Source: Methylopumilus sp026399645 (lineage in GTDB: Bacteria; Pseudomonadota; Gammaproteobacteria; Burkholderiales; Methylophilaceae). Taken from it: 64,000 bases of DNA. The notes beneath the pieces are model-generated. The model saw nothing but the letters and a program-made list of their open reading frames with translations, did not search any database and was not told the DNA's origin. Shown piece after piece: positions 40,081 to 49,547 of the stretch. The stretch lies in the NCBI RefSeq assembly GCF_965184065.1, contig NZ_OZ239098.1; one strand, 5' to 3'. A program made the translations under genes and the position numbers. How positions within the stretch are numbered: position 1 is the first letter of the stretch; each line of letters begins with the position of its first letter.

Positions 40081-40404
40081 ATGGCAATTTCGATAACACA
40101 TAAAGCTGCAGAGCGCGTTGAAAAATATCTCAAGAATCGAGGCAAAGGTTTGGGGCTTCGACTTGGTGTTAAGACAACTGGCTGCTCTGGTATGGCATAC
40201 ACGCTAGAGTTTGTAGACGAAGCTTTGCCTGAAGATCAAGTCTTTGAGTGCTATGGCATAAAGATCATGATAGATCCAAAAAGTTTGGTCTATATTGATG
40301 GGACGGAACTTGATTTCGAAAAAGAAGGCTTAAATGAAGGCTTTAAATTTAACAACCCTAACGTCAAAGCAGAATGCGGTTGTGGTGAAAGCTTTACAGT
40401 GTGA
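40081..40404 (+). CDS. iscA: A-type Fe-S carrier IscA
   Basis: A 107-residue A-type carrier with the conserved cysteines in GCSGMAY and the C-terminal CGCGESF. It begins one base after the iscU stop and its end overlaps hscB by 4 bp. Confidence 0.96.
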   Translation: MAISITHKAAERVEKYLKNRGKGLGLRLGVKTTGCSGMAYTLEFVDEALPEDQVFECYGIKIMIDPKSLVYIDGTELDFEKEGLNEGFKFNNPNVKAECGCGESFTV

Positions 40405-40913
40405 GCTTAAATTTTTTTACGCTCCTCCAACTTCCGGAAACATTTGTTATTGATTTAGAAAAGCTTGATAAGCATTACCAGAGTATCCAAAAAGAAATTC
40501 ATCCTGATCGTTTTGCTTCCCTTGCTGATGAAGAAAAAAAAGCTTCTATCAAAAAAACCGCAGAAGTGAATGATGCTTATCAGACTCTAAAATCTCCTAT
40601 TAGGCGTGCCGAATATTTACTTCACTTACATGACATAAATATTCATGATGAGAAATATACAGCAGTACCCCAAGATTTCTTAATGCAACAAATGGAATGG
40701 CGTGAAGAGCTCGAAACACATAAACAAAATAAAGAAGCGCTTGAAAAATTAGCGAGTGACATTCAAAAAAATAAAAATGAAATCATGAATCAACTCCCAG
40801 GATTCTTTGAAAATAAAAGTAATCTTCATGATGCTATCAAAGTAACGCGTGAACTTAATTTTATTGAGAAAATTGAACAGCATATCAATGATGCTTTAAT
40901 CGAAATTATTTAA
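40401..40913 (+). CDS. hscB: co-chaperone HscB
   Basis: A 170-residue J-domain protein with HPD in IHPDRFAS near residue 34 and a C-terminal IscU-binding helical domain. It delivers IscU to HscA. Confidence 0.95.
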   Translation: MSLNFFTLLQLPETFVIDLEKLDKHYQSIQKEIHPDRFASLADEEKKASIKKTAEVNDAYQTLKSPIRRAEYLLHLHDINIHDEKYTAVPQDFLMQQMEWREELETHKQNKEALEKLASDIQKNKNEIMNQLPGFFENKSNLHDAIKVTRELNFIEKIEQHINDALIEII

Positions 40914-40917
40914 AAAT

Positions 40918-42783
40918 ATGGCACTCCTTCAAATCGCAGAACCTGGTCAAAGTACACTACCCCATCAGCACAAACTCGCAGTGGGTATTGATTTAGGCAC
41001 AACAAACTCACTTGTAGCTACTGTACAAAGTGGCTTACCTACAATCTTAAAAGATATGGATGAGCATAAACTCCTTCCTTCGATCGTCTATTATGGTAAA
41101 AATGATACTAAAGTAGGTCATGAGGCATTACCCTATTTATCCACTGATGCTCAAAATACGATTGTGTCAGTGAAGCGCTTTATGGGTCACGCACTATCTG
41201 ATATTCAATACCGAGAATCCCTCCCTTATGAATTTAATGGAGCGAGTTCTGATATTCAAATTAAAACTCCACAAGGATATAAACATCCTATTGAAATTTC
41301 ATCTGACATCTTAAAAAAGTTAAAAGATACGGCTGAAGTTTCTTTATGTGGCGAAATTACTGGAGCGGTCATTACGGTCCCCGCTTATTTTGATGATGCT
41401 CAAAGGCAAGCCACAAAAGATGCTGCAAAATTAGCTGGATTAAATGTCCTAAGACTTATTAATGAACCTACAGCTGCAGCTGTGGCATACGGCCTTGATC
41501 AGAAAAAGGAAGGCACCTTCGTGATTTATGATTTAGGAGGCGGTACTTTTGACGTCTCTATATTAAAACTTCATAAAGGTGTTTTTGAAGTCTTAGCAAC
41601 GAATGGTCATCCACATTTAGGTGGCGATGATTTTGATCAAGCGATAGCCGAGATGATAAGAAACGAGTACCAACTTTCACAACTTTCACATGAAGATAAG
41701 CGCTCTTTGATCACGCACGCTAAAACATTAAAAGAAAAGCTCACTGAGAGTTCCTCTGCCACAACAATCATTAAGTTTTCAAGCGGCAAGGAAGTTACAT
41801 TCTCACTAAATCAAAATACTTTCTTTAAAGCGACGCATGATCTTGTACAAAAAACAATTCAACCTATCCGTCGTGCTTTAAGTGATGCTAAATTATCAAT
41901 AGACGCGATTGATGGCGTTGTGATGGTTGGAGGCTCTACGCGGATGCTTCACATACAATCTGAAATTAAAACTTTCTTTAAGAAAGACTTACTTAACGAC
42001 CTCAACCCAGATGAAGTAGTAGCATTAGGTGCTGCAAGACAAGCGCATACATTAGCTGGTAATAAATCAGATCAAGATCTACTTCTTCTTGATGTAACTC
42101 CTTTATCTTTAGGTATTGAAACCATGGGTGGTTTGGTTGAAAAGATTATCCATAGAAATTCTACAATACCCATTGCTAAAGCACAGGAATTTACGACATA
42201 CAAAGATGGACAGACAGCAATGTCGATCCACGTATTGCAAGGTGAACGTGAGCGTGTATCTGATTGCAGATCACTTGCCAACTTTACCTTAACTGGTATT
42301 CCGCCGATGGTCGCGGGTGCTGCAAAAATTCGCGTGACTTTTCAGATTGATGCAGATGGATTACTCTCAGTATCAGCCTCTGAGTTATCTACAAACAAAG
42401 AAACAACCATGACTGTCAAGCCGTCATATGGCTTATCTGAAGAGCAAATTACAAGCATGCTAAAACAATCATTTGAAAAGGCTAGTGAAGATAAAGAAAT
42501 TCGCGCACTTGGTGAGGCTAAAATTGAAGGGGAACAAATTATCACCGCAGTTCAAAATGCATTGAATAAGAATGGAAGTCAATTATTGTCAATTGATGAG
42601 ATCAAAAAAATTGAATCTGCAATGCTTTTACTTTCAGCTTCACTTCAACTCAACGATCCTGATTTAATTATCAGTCATACAAAGCATTTAAATACTCTTA
42701 CAGAATCGTTCGCAGCAATGCTTATGGATGAATCAGTGGATAAAGCTCTTAAAGGTCAGTCAATTGATAAGGTAAACTTGTAA
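40918..42783 (+). CDS. hscA: Fe-S biogenesis chaperone HscA
   Basis: A 621-residue Hsp70-family ATPase: nucleotide-binding domain with GIDLGTTNSLVA (about 24-35) and DLGGGTFDVSI, substrate-binding domain with LLLDVTPLSLGIETMGG, and a helical lid. It acts with HscB to release clusters from IscU. Confidence 0.96.
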   Translation: MALLQIAEPGQSTLPHQHKLAVGIDLGTTNSLVATVQSGLPTILKDMDEHKLLPSIVYYGKNDTKVGHEALPYLSTDAQNTIVSVKRFMGHALSDIQYRESLPYEFNGASSDIQIKTPQGYKHPIEISSDILKKLKDTAEVSLCGEITGAVITVPAYFDDAQRQATKDAAKLAGLNVLRLINEPTAAAVAYGLDQKKEGTFVIYDLGGGTFDVSILKLHKGVFEVLATNGHPHLGGDDFDQAIAEMIRNEYQLSQLSHEDKRSLITHAKTLKEKLTESSSATTIIKFSSGKEVTFSLNQNTFFKATHDLVQKTIQPIRRALSDAKLSIDAIDGVVMVGGSTRMLHIQSEIKTFFKKDLLNDLNPDEVVALGAARQAHTLAGNKSDQDLLLLDVTPLSLGIETMGGLVEKIIHRNSTIPIAKAQEFTTYKDGQTAMSIHVLQGERERVSDCRSLANFTLTGIPPMVAGAAKIRVTFQIDADGLLSVSASELSTNKETTMTVKPSYGLSEEQITSMLKQSFEKASEDKEIRALGEAKIEGEQIITAVQNALNKNGSQLLSIDEIKKIESAMLLLSASLQLNDPDLIISHTKHLNTLTESFAAMLMDESVDKALKGQSIDKVNL

Positions 42784-42784
42784 T

Positions 42785-43120
42785 ATGCCAAAAATTATTA
42801 TTTTGCCTCATATTGAAATTTGCCCTAACGGTGAAGTGATTGATGCTAAACCAGGGCTTTCTATTTGTGAGAATTTACTGCAAAACCACATTGATATAGA
42901 GCATGCTTGTGATCAAGTATGTGCTTGTACGACTTGCCACGTGATTGTGCGCGAGGGTTTTGATACATTAAATCAAGCGGATGATTTAGAAGAGGATCTT
43001 CTAGATAAAGCGTGGGGGTTAGAACCTAAGTCGAGGCTTTCCTGTCAGGCGATTGTTGATAAGGATGATCTCACGATTGAAATTCCTCGCTACACTATCA
43101 ATATGGCAAAAGAAGGTTAG
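42785..43120 (+). CDS. fdx: [2Fe-2S] ferredoxin, isc type
   Basis: A 111-residue ferredoxin with cluster ligands C42, C48, C51 and C87, the same numbering as E. coli Fdx. It supplies electrons for cluster assembly. It closes the isc operon; no iscX follows, and the next gene (ppk) is convergent, overlapping its end by 4 bp. Confidence 0.95.
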   Translation: MPKIIILPHIEICPNGEVIDAKPGLSICENLLQNHIDIEHACDQVCACTTCHVIVREGFDTLNQADDLEEDLLDKAWGLEPKSRLSCQAIVDKDDLTIEIPRYTINMAKEG

Positions 43121-45237
43121 GTTTTAAGTTTTCTTTTTACTGGTTGAGCTTTAGCGCTATACTTAAGCAATAAATTCTGTTGGCCCGAGGGCTGGGCATT
43201 TTGAGTCAAGATTTTTGATTGCCTATACGTACCATTTGAATTCATAATCCAGGCAGATTTATCTTTCAGAAGCTCATTCAATCCCTCATAAATAGCCTTT
43301 TGTTTTAGCGTTTTATCTAAAACAGGAAAGGCAACCTCTATGCGTCTAAATAAATTTCTATCCATCCAATCGGCTGAAGATAAATAAAGCGTTTCCTTAC
43401 CATTAGCATGGAAATAATAAATACGATGATGCTCCAAAAATTGTCCAATAATAGATCTTACATTTATATTTTCAGATAAACCTTTCACTTTTGGCTTAAG
43501 AGCGCAAACACCTCTGACAATTAAATCAATTTTGACACCAGCTTGCGATGCTTTATATAGCTCAGTAATAATAAGCGGCTCTAAAAGAGCATTCACTTTT
43601 GCCACAATGCGTGCCGGCTTCCCAGCCTTTGCGGCCTTAGCTTCAGCCCTAATTGACCTCACAATATTATCAAACATCGTAAATGGCGAATTCCATAGCG
43701 CTTTTAATTTAATAGAGCGGCTAGTGCCGGTAAGTTGCATAAAAATCTTATGTGCATCTTCACATAAAGATATATTGGAAGTCATTAAACCAAAGTCTGT
43801 ATATAGCTTTGCTGTTCTGGGATGGTAGTTTCCAGTGCCTAGGTGGATATATCGCTTTAATATAAATTCAGGTTTTTTTCTTCCTTTAGTTGGTAACTGT
43901 TCTTTACGAACAATCATCATCATTTTGGCGTGACACTTATGTTTTACAACACCATACACAACATGTGCACCAACTTCTTCTAGCTTGGCCGCCCAAGAAA
44001 TATTTGTTTCTTCATCAAAGCGAGCTAAGAGCTCCACTATCACTGTAACTTCCTTACCATTCTTGGCAGCCTCAATGAGAGCATCCATGACTGGTGAGAC
44101 ATTACCTGTACGGTAAATAGTCTGTTTAATTGCAAGAACATCAGGATCTTTTGATGCTTCTCTTAAAAGATTTAAAACTGGGTCAAAGCTTTCATAAGGA
44201 TGATGCAAAAGAATATCTTCTTTTTTTAGATGTTCGAAAATAGATCCATTGATAGTGAGTTGTTTAGGAATGTGCGTTGGAAATTTTAGATCTGGTCGTT
44301 CCACAATATCAGCCACTTGCATCAGACGATTAAGATTTACAGGGCCATCTACGCGGTAACAATCTTCTTGATTAAGTTCGCATGAGCGTCTTAAATATTT
44401 CATTAGATGTTCAGGAATATCGGAGGATATTTCAAGTCTCACAGCATCACCTAGGTGCCTTGTAGAGAGCTCACCTTTTAAAGATTCTCTTAAATCAGAA
44501 ATATCATCGTCCGATACAAATAAATCAGAATTACGTGTCACGCGAAATTGATAGCATCCTGTCACGGCCATACCTGGAAACAATTCATGAACAAAAGCTT
44601 GCATAAACGTAGATAGGATTACCAAGCTATATGGTGAAGGGCTTATACGTGATGGCATTTGTATCACACGGGGAATAGATCTAGGTGCTTGAACTACAGC
44701 TAATTTTGGCGTCCTTCCAAAATCATCTTTACCCTCTAAGGTTATAAAAAAGTTTAAGCTTTTATTAATCACCTTAGGAAAAGGATGCGCAGGATCTAAA
44801 ACGATAGGTGTCAATAAAGGCACTAAATCTTTTTGAAAATACGTTTTAGCCCAGCGAAGTTGACTTGAAGTCCAATTGTTGTGATTAAAATAAAGATGAA
44901 TACCTTCATTATTTAATTTAGGAATAATATCTTTTTTAAAGAGATTATATTTTGTCTCAACCAAAGCCTGTGCCTCGCTTACAATATTGAGATAAACATC
45001 AGCTAATACTTGACCATCCACAGTTTTGGATTTAGGATATTTACGAAGTTGCTCTTTAAGAACGGCAATACGAATCTCAAAAAACTCATCTAAGTTACTC
45101 GCAACAATACAAATAAATTTTAGACGCTCAAGAATAGGTGCTTTTTGATTTTGCGCTTGCACTAGCACGCGTCGATTAAATTCGATAACGCCTAATTCTC
45201 GATTTAATAAATTTAGTTTAGATTTCACGGTATTCAT
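43117..45237 (-). CDS. ppk1: polyphosphate kinase 1
   Basis: A 706-residue enzyme that polymerises the gamma-phosphate of ATP into polyphosphate. The phospholipase-D-like fold with the KCHAKMMMI segment (catalytic His) and HLGTGNYHP is visible, at normal family length. It is divergent from ppx; in front of it is a PhoB-type site (45258-45277) and a -10 box at 45244-45249 whose start would fall on the ATG, so the message may be leaderless and phosphate-controlled. Confidence 0.96.
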   Translation of the reverse strand: MNTVKSKLNLLNRELGVIEFNRRVLVQAQNQKAPILERLKFICIVASNLDEFFEIRIAVLKEQLRKYPKSKTVDGQVLADVYLNIVSEAQALVETKYNLFKKDIIPKLNNEGIHLYFNHNNWTSSQLRWAKTYFQKDLVPLLTPIVLDPAHPFPKVINKSLNFFITLEGKDDFGRTPKLAVVQAPRSIPRVIQMPSRISPSPYSLVILSTFMQAFVHELFPGMAVTGCYQFRVTRNSDLFVSDDDISDLRESLKGELSTRHLGDAVRLEISSDIPEHLMKYLRRSCELNQEDCYRVDGPVNLNRLMQVADIVERPDLKFPTHIPKQLTINGSIFEHLKKEDILLHHPYESFDPVLNLLREASKDPDVLAIKQTIYRTGNVSPVMDALIEAAKNGKEVTVIVELLARFDEETNISWAAKLEEVGAHVVYGVVKHKCHAKMMMIVRKEQLPTKGRKKPEFILKRYIHLGTGNYHPRTAKLYTDFGLMTSNISLCEDAHKIFMQLTGTSRSIKLKALWNSPFTMFDNIVRSIRAEAKAAKAGKPARIVAKVNALLEPLIITELYKASQAGVKIDLIVRGVCALKPKVKGLSENINVRSIIGQFLEHHRIYYFHANGKETLYLSSADWMDRNLFRRIEVAFPVLDKTLKQKAIYEGLNELLKDKSAWIMNSNGTYRQSKILTQNAQPSGQQNLLLKYSAKAQPVKRKLKT

Positions 45238-45257
45238 ACTATCATTCTGATTAGAGA

Positions 45258-45277
45258 ATATGACGATTAAATGACAT
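45258..45277 (-). promoter_or_regulatory. Pho box of ppk1
   Basis: On the minus strand ATGTCATTTAA followed by TCGTCATATTC, two 11-bp direct repeats of the PhoB half-site NTGTCAYA. Eight bases further is CAGAAT (45244-45249), then six bases to the ppk ATG. Confidence 0.7.
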
Positions 45278-45286
45278 TTAAAAAAA

Positions 45287-45306
45287 TTGTCATATATACG
45301 TCATAT
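45287..45306 (+). promoter_or_regulatory. Pho box of ppx
   Basis: TTGTCATATAT followed by ACGTCATATAT, two 11-bp repeats differing only at the first two positions. Eight bases further is TAACTT (45315-45320), then ten bases to the ATG at 45331. Confidence 0.72.
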
Positions 45307-45330
45307 ATTTACTTTAACTTAACGGCCTAC

Positions 45331-46959
45331 ATGATTTTACCAAAACTCAAAACAGAAAAATCTCCAGAGCACGTCAACGGCTTATATGCCTCCATTGATC
45401 TAGGATCCAATAGTTTTAGGATGATGATTGCTAAAATTAACTACCTTCCCACAGGCGTTCAATTTCAGACTATTGACACCCTAAGAGACACGGTAAGGCT
45501 TGCCGGTGGTCTTAATAAAGATAATGAGTTAAGCGAAGAATCTATGACTAAAGCACTGGCCGCTATTTTAAGATTTGGTGACCGTTTGCGTAGCTTTAGT
45601 CCTAATCAAGTTGTAGCGGTTGCAACCAATACTTTCCGCGTCGCTCGAAATGCCAAAAAATTTGTTGATGAAGCTGAAAAGCTTTTGGGTTTCCCCATTG
45701 ATGTGATTTCAGGTAACGAAGAGGCAAGGCTCATCTATATTGGAGCCTCTCATATCGCACCCATGTGCGTTGGCAAGAGACTTGTTTTTGATATTGGTGG
45801 CGGCTCTACTGAGATCATTATTGGTGATGGCCACGAGCCTAAGCTTTTAGAGTCTCTTCCTATTGGATGCGTTTCCTTTAGTCAAAGATTTTTTTCGGAA
45901 GGTATTGTAGATGAAGAAAATTTTAAAGCGGCACAAAGTGCAGCCTTAAAAGAAATCAAAACGATCGCACCTTTCTATAAAAAAATGGGTTGGGAGCAGG
46001 CTATTGGCTCCTCAGGCACAGCAAGAGCGATTGCAGAACTTATCGCGCTGAATGGTTTAAGCGGAGAGCCTCACGATCTTCCTGTTGAGGAAACGGGTGG
46101 TGTCATCACGCGTCATGGATTAGAACTACTCAAAAAAACTGTACTTGAAACAAAACATATCGAGCGATTAAATTTACTAGGATTAAAAGCGGATCGGAAA
46201 CCTGTGCTTCCAGGAGGTCTCGCTATTATGATTTCAGCCTTTGAGGAATTAGGTATTGAGCATATGGAGATTACTGAAGCCGCGCTTCTCTTTGGCGCGC
46301 TTCATCATTTGTATGATCAATCTAAAAATGGGGCGCATACCAAGAAAAAAGGTATCCTTAAAACGCTGTTTAACTCATTTGGTAAATTAGAAAATCTAGA
46401 CAAGAGACACGGACTTATAGAGCAATTAGGTAAGCGCTTTAATGTAGATGAAGCACAGTTTAAAAGTGTCAACGAGACAGCAGATTTTTTTCTAGATCAA
46501 TTACCTACTTTCAAAAATGAGGATAGGAAAAATAATCGTAAGCTTTTAACGTGGGCGTCATTCTTGCATGAAATTGGTTTGGCGGTATCTCGCACTGACT
46601 ATCAAAAACATTCAGCTTATATTATTTCTAATACTGACCTCCCAGGCTTTTCTAGATTAGACCAGGCAAGGTTAGCTGGCCTTGTGCTGGGTCACAACGG
46701 CAAGCTAAATAAACTTCCTATCAGTGCGGGGTATATCGACTGGCATTTATTGTTCTGCCTTAGACTTGCCCATGTAGTCTCTAGAAAAAGAGAGAGTGGC
46801 GCATTGCCACTTATAAAAGTGCAACAAAGTGCAAAAGGTTTTAAATTAAAAATTTCTAAGGCTTGGTTAGATAAAAACCCATTCATTCAATTTGGGCTCA
46901 ATAAAGAATCGTCGGACTGGAAAAAGATTGAGTGGAAATATGAGATCGAACTTTATTAA
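45331..46959 (+). CDS. ppx: exopolyphosphatase / Ppx-GppA phosphatase
   Basis: A 542-residue ASKHA-fold enzyme that hydrolyses polyphosphate from its ends (or pppGpp). Phosphate-binding loops IDLGSNSFRM near residue 21 and FDIGGGSTEI near 153 are clear; the C-terminal half is an HD-like helical domain. An in-frame ATG at 45271 would add 20 residues, but that stretch contains the Pho box and the -10 element, so 45331 is preferred. Paired divergently with ppk1. Confidence 0.93.
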   Translation: MILPKLKTEKSPEHVNGLYASIDLGSNSFRMMIAKINYLPTGVQFQTIDTLRDTVRLAGGLNKDNELSEESMTKALAAILRFGDRLRSFSPNQVVAVATNTFRVARNAKKFVDEAEKLLGFPIDVISGNEEARLIYIGASHIAPMCVGKRLVFDIGGGSTEIIIGDGHEPKLLESLPIGCVSFSQRFFSEGIVDEENFKAAQSAALKEIKTIAPFYKKMGWEQAIGSSGTARAIAELIALNGLSGEPHDLPVEETGGVITRHGLELLKKTVLETKHIERLNLLGLKADRKPVLPGGLAIMISAFEELGIEHMEITEAALLFGALHHLYDQSKNGAHTKKKGILKTLFNSFGKLENLDKRHGLIEQLGKRFNVDEAQFKSVNETADFFLDQLPTFKNEDRKNNRKLLTWASFLHEIGLAVSRTDYQKHSAYIISNTDLPGFSRLDQARLAGLVLGHNGKLNKLPISAGYIDWHLLFCLRLAHVVSRKRESGALPLIKVQQSAKGFKLKISKAWLDKNPFIQFGLNKESSDWKKIEWKYEIELY

Positions 46960-48167
46960 GTCATCTCTTTAGCTTTGCCGATTCTTGTATCCATGTATCG
47001 TGATAAAGAAGATTTTTGATTGATAGCGCCCTTATAAAACTTAGCTACCTTTTTAGCTAAAATACCCGCTGTCCATTTTTCTTGTGCATATTGTCTGCCC
47101 TTTTCACCAATCATCTGACGTTTAGGAGCGTCGGAAAGAAGAATGCTTACTTTATCTGCAAAGTCATTAATATCATCTTTTGCAATAAGTACCCCCTCAC
47201 CTTCAATTAAAATAGATTTAGTGCCAAGTTCTGCGATAGCCACGACAGCAGTACCTTGAGCCATTGCCTCTAAGAGCACCAGACCTTGTGTCTCACTTTT
47301 TGATGCAAATACAAAAATATCCGCTGCTTTATAACAGGCAATCAGTTCATGACCGCGATCAAGATAACCAATCATTCTGACTTTGTTTGAGATACCTAAT
47401 TTCTCAATGGACTGCTTAATCGACTCCTCGGCTGGCCCCTCTCCTGTAATCACGAGCAGCGCATCAGGATGTTTTTTAATAAGCTTCACATGCATTTCAA
47501 GCAAGAATCCAATATTCTTTTCATGTGCCACACGGCCTACAAATAAAAGCATGGGCTGGGTTAAAGGAATGTCATGACTCATACGGAAATGCTCACCATC
47601 AACGTTAGCAAAACTCGACTCATCCAATCCTGTTGCAACCACTTCGGCAGGGGTTTTAATCCCGTATTGTTTTAATACATCTAACATCGGTTTTGATGGC
47701 GAAACAATCCCATCTACCGCATTACATTGTCTTCTTGATATCGTCCTTGCAAGTTTTCTAGAAATAAACTGTGGAATGAAAGGGAGGTAGTGATGAAGAT
47801 AGTCTTCAAAGAATGTATGGTAAGTTTCAACCACAGGGATGTCTAATTTTTTACCAAAGTGAATGCCAACATAATGCGCTGTAAATGGCGTATGAATATG
47901 AATCACATCAAAATGTTTGTCCCTGATCCATGGCAATAATGCTTTTAATTTACCAAAGTTCATTAAACGATCTTCGGGATCAAAATAAATTTTATGGGAA
48001 GGCACTCTAACAATCCATTCCTCTTGTTTATCTTCATCAGTGTATGAAGGTGCTATGAGGGTAACTTGGTGTCCAAGCGCTCTTAATTCTGTTGCAAAGG
48101 TATTAATTGAGGTAGATACCCCATTGACTCGAGGGAAAAAAACGTCTGAGATAAAAAGTATATTCAT
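46956..48167 (-). CDS. GT4 glycosyltransferase, diacylglycerol glycosyltransferase type
   Basis: A 403-residue GT-B fold retaining glycosyltransferase. The N-terminal domain begins MNILFISDVFFPRVNGVSTS, typical of the alMGS/SqdX/PimB-like branch that works on membrane lipids, and the donor site has the EX7E motif (SETQGLVLLE, about residue 290). It follows the PAP2 phosphatase gene with no gap, behind a Pho box. In other bacteria such enzymes (for example Agt) glycosylate diacylglycerol released by PlcP to make phosphorus-free glycolipids. That role is inferred here from family and context; a mannosyl transfer in envelope polysaccharide is an alternative. Confidence 0.85.
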   Translation of the reverse strand: MNILFISDVFFPRVNGVSTSINTFATELRALGHQVTLIAPSYTDEDKQEEWIVRVPSHKIYFDPEDRLMNFGKLKALLPWIRDKHFDVIHIHTPFTAHYVGIHFGKKLDIPVVETYHTFFEDYLHHYLPFIPQFISRKLARTISRRQCNAVDGIVSPSKPMLDVLKQYGIKTPAEVVATGLDESSFANVDGEHFRMSHDIPLTQPMLLFVGRVAHEKNIGFLLEMHVKLIKKHPDALLVITGEGPAEESIKQSIEKLGISNKVRMIGYLDRGHELIACYKAADIFVFASKSETQGLVLLEAMAQGTAVVAIAELGTKSILIEGEGVLIAKDDINDFADKVSILLSDAPKRQMIGEKGRQYAQEKWTAGILAKKVAKFYKGAINQKSSLSRYMDTRIGKAKEMT

Positions 48168-48704
48168 TTAAATAATAGAAAAAGAAATCACTGAAATTAA
48201 AATACCGATCAAGGCACCTACCAAAACATCACTTGGATAATGAAGACCTAGGATAGGTCTAGATAATCCAATTAGAATAGTCAATGGAATTAAGCCTACT
48301 GAAAGCATTGGATAGTAATGAATAGCAACCAGGGTAAATATCACCGCATGTAATGTGTGGCCTGACGGAAAACTGAATTGGTCTAAAGGAACGCTTCTTA
48401 GCGAAATTTGCTGATAAACATTAAAAGGACGAGGACGAAGTGTTTTCGCTTTCAACCACTTATAAGTTAGGGTGCCTACCAATCCTGCAATGGCCATATG
48501 AAGAACAGGCAATAAAGCGTGAGCTTGGTCTATACATAACAACAAGGCCATGAGGCTGTACCAAAAAACACCATCGCCTAGACGGCTAATCGCTTTAAAG
48601 AAATTTCTAACGAGAACGTTATGACTCGTTCGATTGAATGTAATACATAAATGACTATCGATATGATGGAAATGATTCATGTATAACCGAAGCTTATTTG
48701 GCAT
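48168..48704 (-). CDS. PAP2-family phosphatase (membrane)
   Basis: A 178-residue membrane phosphatase. The three PAP2 signature motifs are intact: K-X6-RP (KAKTLRPRP), PSGH, and SR-X5-H-X3-D (SRPILGLHYPSD). Four or five hydrophobic helices surround them. Likely substrates are phosphatidic acid, giving diacylglycerol, or undecaprenyl diphosphate. The ATG at 48704 is preferred: it has a GGA ribosome site and lies downstream of the predicted transcription start, whereas the TTG at 48737 does not. It heads a two-gene operon with the glycosyltransferase. Confidence 0.85.
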   Translation of the reverse strand: MPNKLRLYMNHFHHIDSHLCITFNRTSHNVLVRNFFKAISRLGDGVFWYSLMALLLCIDQAHALLPVLHMAIAGLVGTLTYKWLKAKTLRPRPFNVYQQISLRSVPLDQFSFPSGHTLHAVIFTLVAIHYYPMLSVGLIPLTILIGLSRPILGLHYPSDVLVGALIGILISVISFSII

Positions 48705-48750
48705 AGTATTTATCCATACATAATAGTTATGCGCCAAGGTTAATGTTTAA

Positions 48751-48770
48751 TTGTGAAATTTTTATGACAA
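48751..48770 (-). promoter_or_regulatory. Pho box of the PAP2-glycosyltransferase operon
   Basis: On the minus strand TTGTCATAAAA followed by ATTTCACAATT, with a third half-site TTATCACA just upstream (48775-48782). Eight bases downstream is TAACCT (48737-48742). The site overlaps the 3' end of the plsC-like gene. Confidence 0.68.
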
Positions 48771-49487
48771 ATTTTGTGATAAATTTTTATGGATTATTTC
48801 TTGTATATAAACCGCTAATTCTTTCCGGTTTCCCTGAGGCCTTATAGGTTGGAGCACATCTACCTCAACACAGATATCATTTTCACTTTTAATTTTCATA
48901 ATTGAATCTACAAGGGACATATCACCCACAAATGCGACCTTATCTGAATAGAAGCTCTTCTGTTTGTATCTCAGGCATAAAGGCAAAATACTTTTATTGG
49001 TGTCAATTGACGACTGAAATAAATTACTTTTAAAAGGTAGTAGGTATCGCCCATTAGTCGAAGTGCCCTCCGGGAAGATGCATACCGACCTCTTTAATAA
49101 ACGTCGCTTCATTTTCTTTAATGCTTTTTTAATGTCTGAAACCTTTTCGCGCTTAATAAATATCGTGCCTGTCATTTGGGCAACCCAGCCAAAAAGCGGC
49201 CAAAAGGCTACATCAGATTTCGCAACAAAGATCGAGGGTTTAATGGATTGAATCACAATGATATCTATCCATGAAATATGGTTAGCTACCATTAAATATT
49301 GCTTTTGGTTGGAGAGATAGCTATCAAGACCTAGTACTTCCACTTTAATTTCAAAAATGGATAGGAGCCCTTTACACCAAAACTGAATCATTTTTTCTTG
49401 CTGTCTCTTTGTAGAAATAAGAATTAAAAGACACAGAGGGATCACAAACAATATATGTAAAAGTATTTTTAAAGTTTTCATTGCCAT
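48762..49487 (-). CDS. 1-acyl-glycerol-3-phosphate acyltransferase-like protein (PlsC/OlsA type)
   Basis: A 241-residue acyltransferase with an N-terminal membrane anchor (about 5-25), the catalytic HX4D motif (NHISWID) and the acceptor motif FPEGTSTNGR. PlsC makes phosphatidic acid; close homologues (OlsA) O-acylate lyso-ornithine lipid. The presence of an OlsB-like gene 900 bp away and of Pho boxes favours a role in phosphorus-free lipid synthesis, but the sequence alone does not separate the two. An alternative start two codons in (49481) fits the predicted transcription start better. Confidence 0.82.
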   Translation of the reverse strand: MAMKTLKILLHILFVIPLCLLILISTKRQQEKMIQFWCKGLLSIFEIKVEVLGLDSYLSNQKQYLMVANHISWIDIIVIQSIKPSIFVAKSDVAFWPLFGWVAQMTGTIFIKREKVSDIKKALKKMKRRLLKRSVCIFPEGTSTNGRYLLPFKSNLFQSSIDTNKSILPLCLRYKQKSFYSDKVAFVGDMSLVDSIMKIKSENDICVEVDVLQPIRPQGNRKELAVYIQEIIHKNLSQNLS

Positions 49488-49503
49488 ATATTAATCATCT
49501 TCT

Positions 49504-49547
49504 ATGTCATATTTGTGACACTGTTTTGTCACGAAACTTTCACACTC
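49504..49547. promoter_or_regulatory. tandem four-repeat PhoB array between plsC-like and plcP-like genes
   Basis: Four consecutive 11-bp units on the plus strand: ATGTCATATTT, GTGACACTGTT, TTGTCACGAAA, CTTTCACACTC. The right pair (49526-49545) is 6 bp before TATTTA (49552-49557), which would start transcription at or near the plcP ATG (49568). Read on the minus strand the left pair (49502-49521) gives GTGTCACAAATATGACATAG, 7 bp before TTAATA (49489-49494), facing the plsC-like gene. The array therefore looks bidirectional. Confidence 0.7.

Noticed and set aside
45271..45330. 20-codon N-terminal extension of ppx
   Set aside because: The segment holds the Pho box and the -10 element; homologous sequence begins after 45331.
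48705..48737. TTG start adding 11 residues to the PAP2 protein
   Set aside because: It coincides with the -10 region, upstream of the likely transcription start, and a better ATG with a GGA ribosome site follows.
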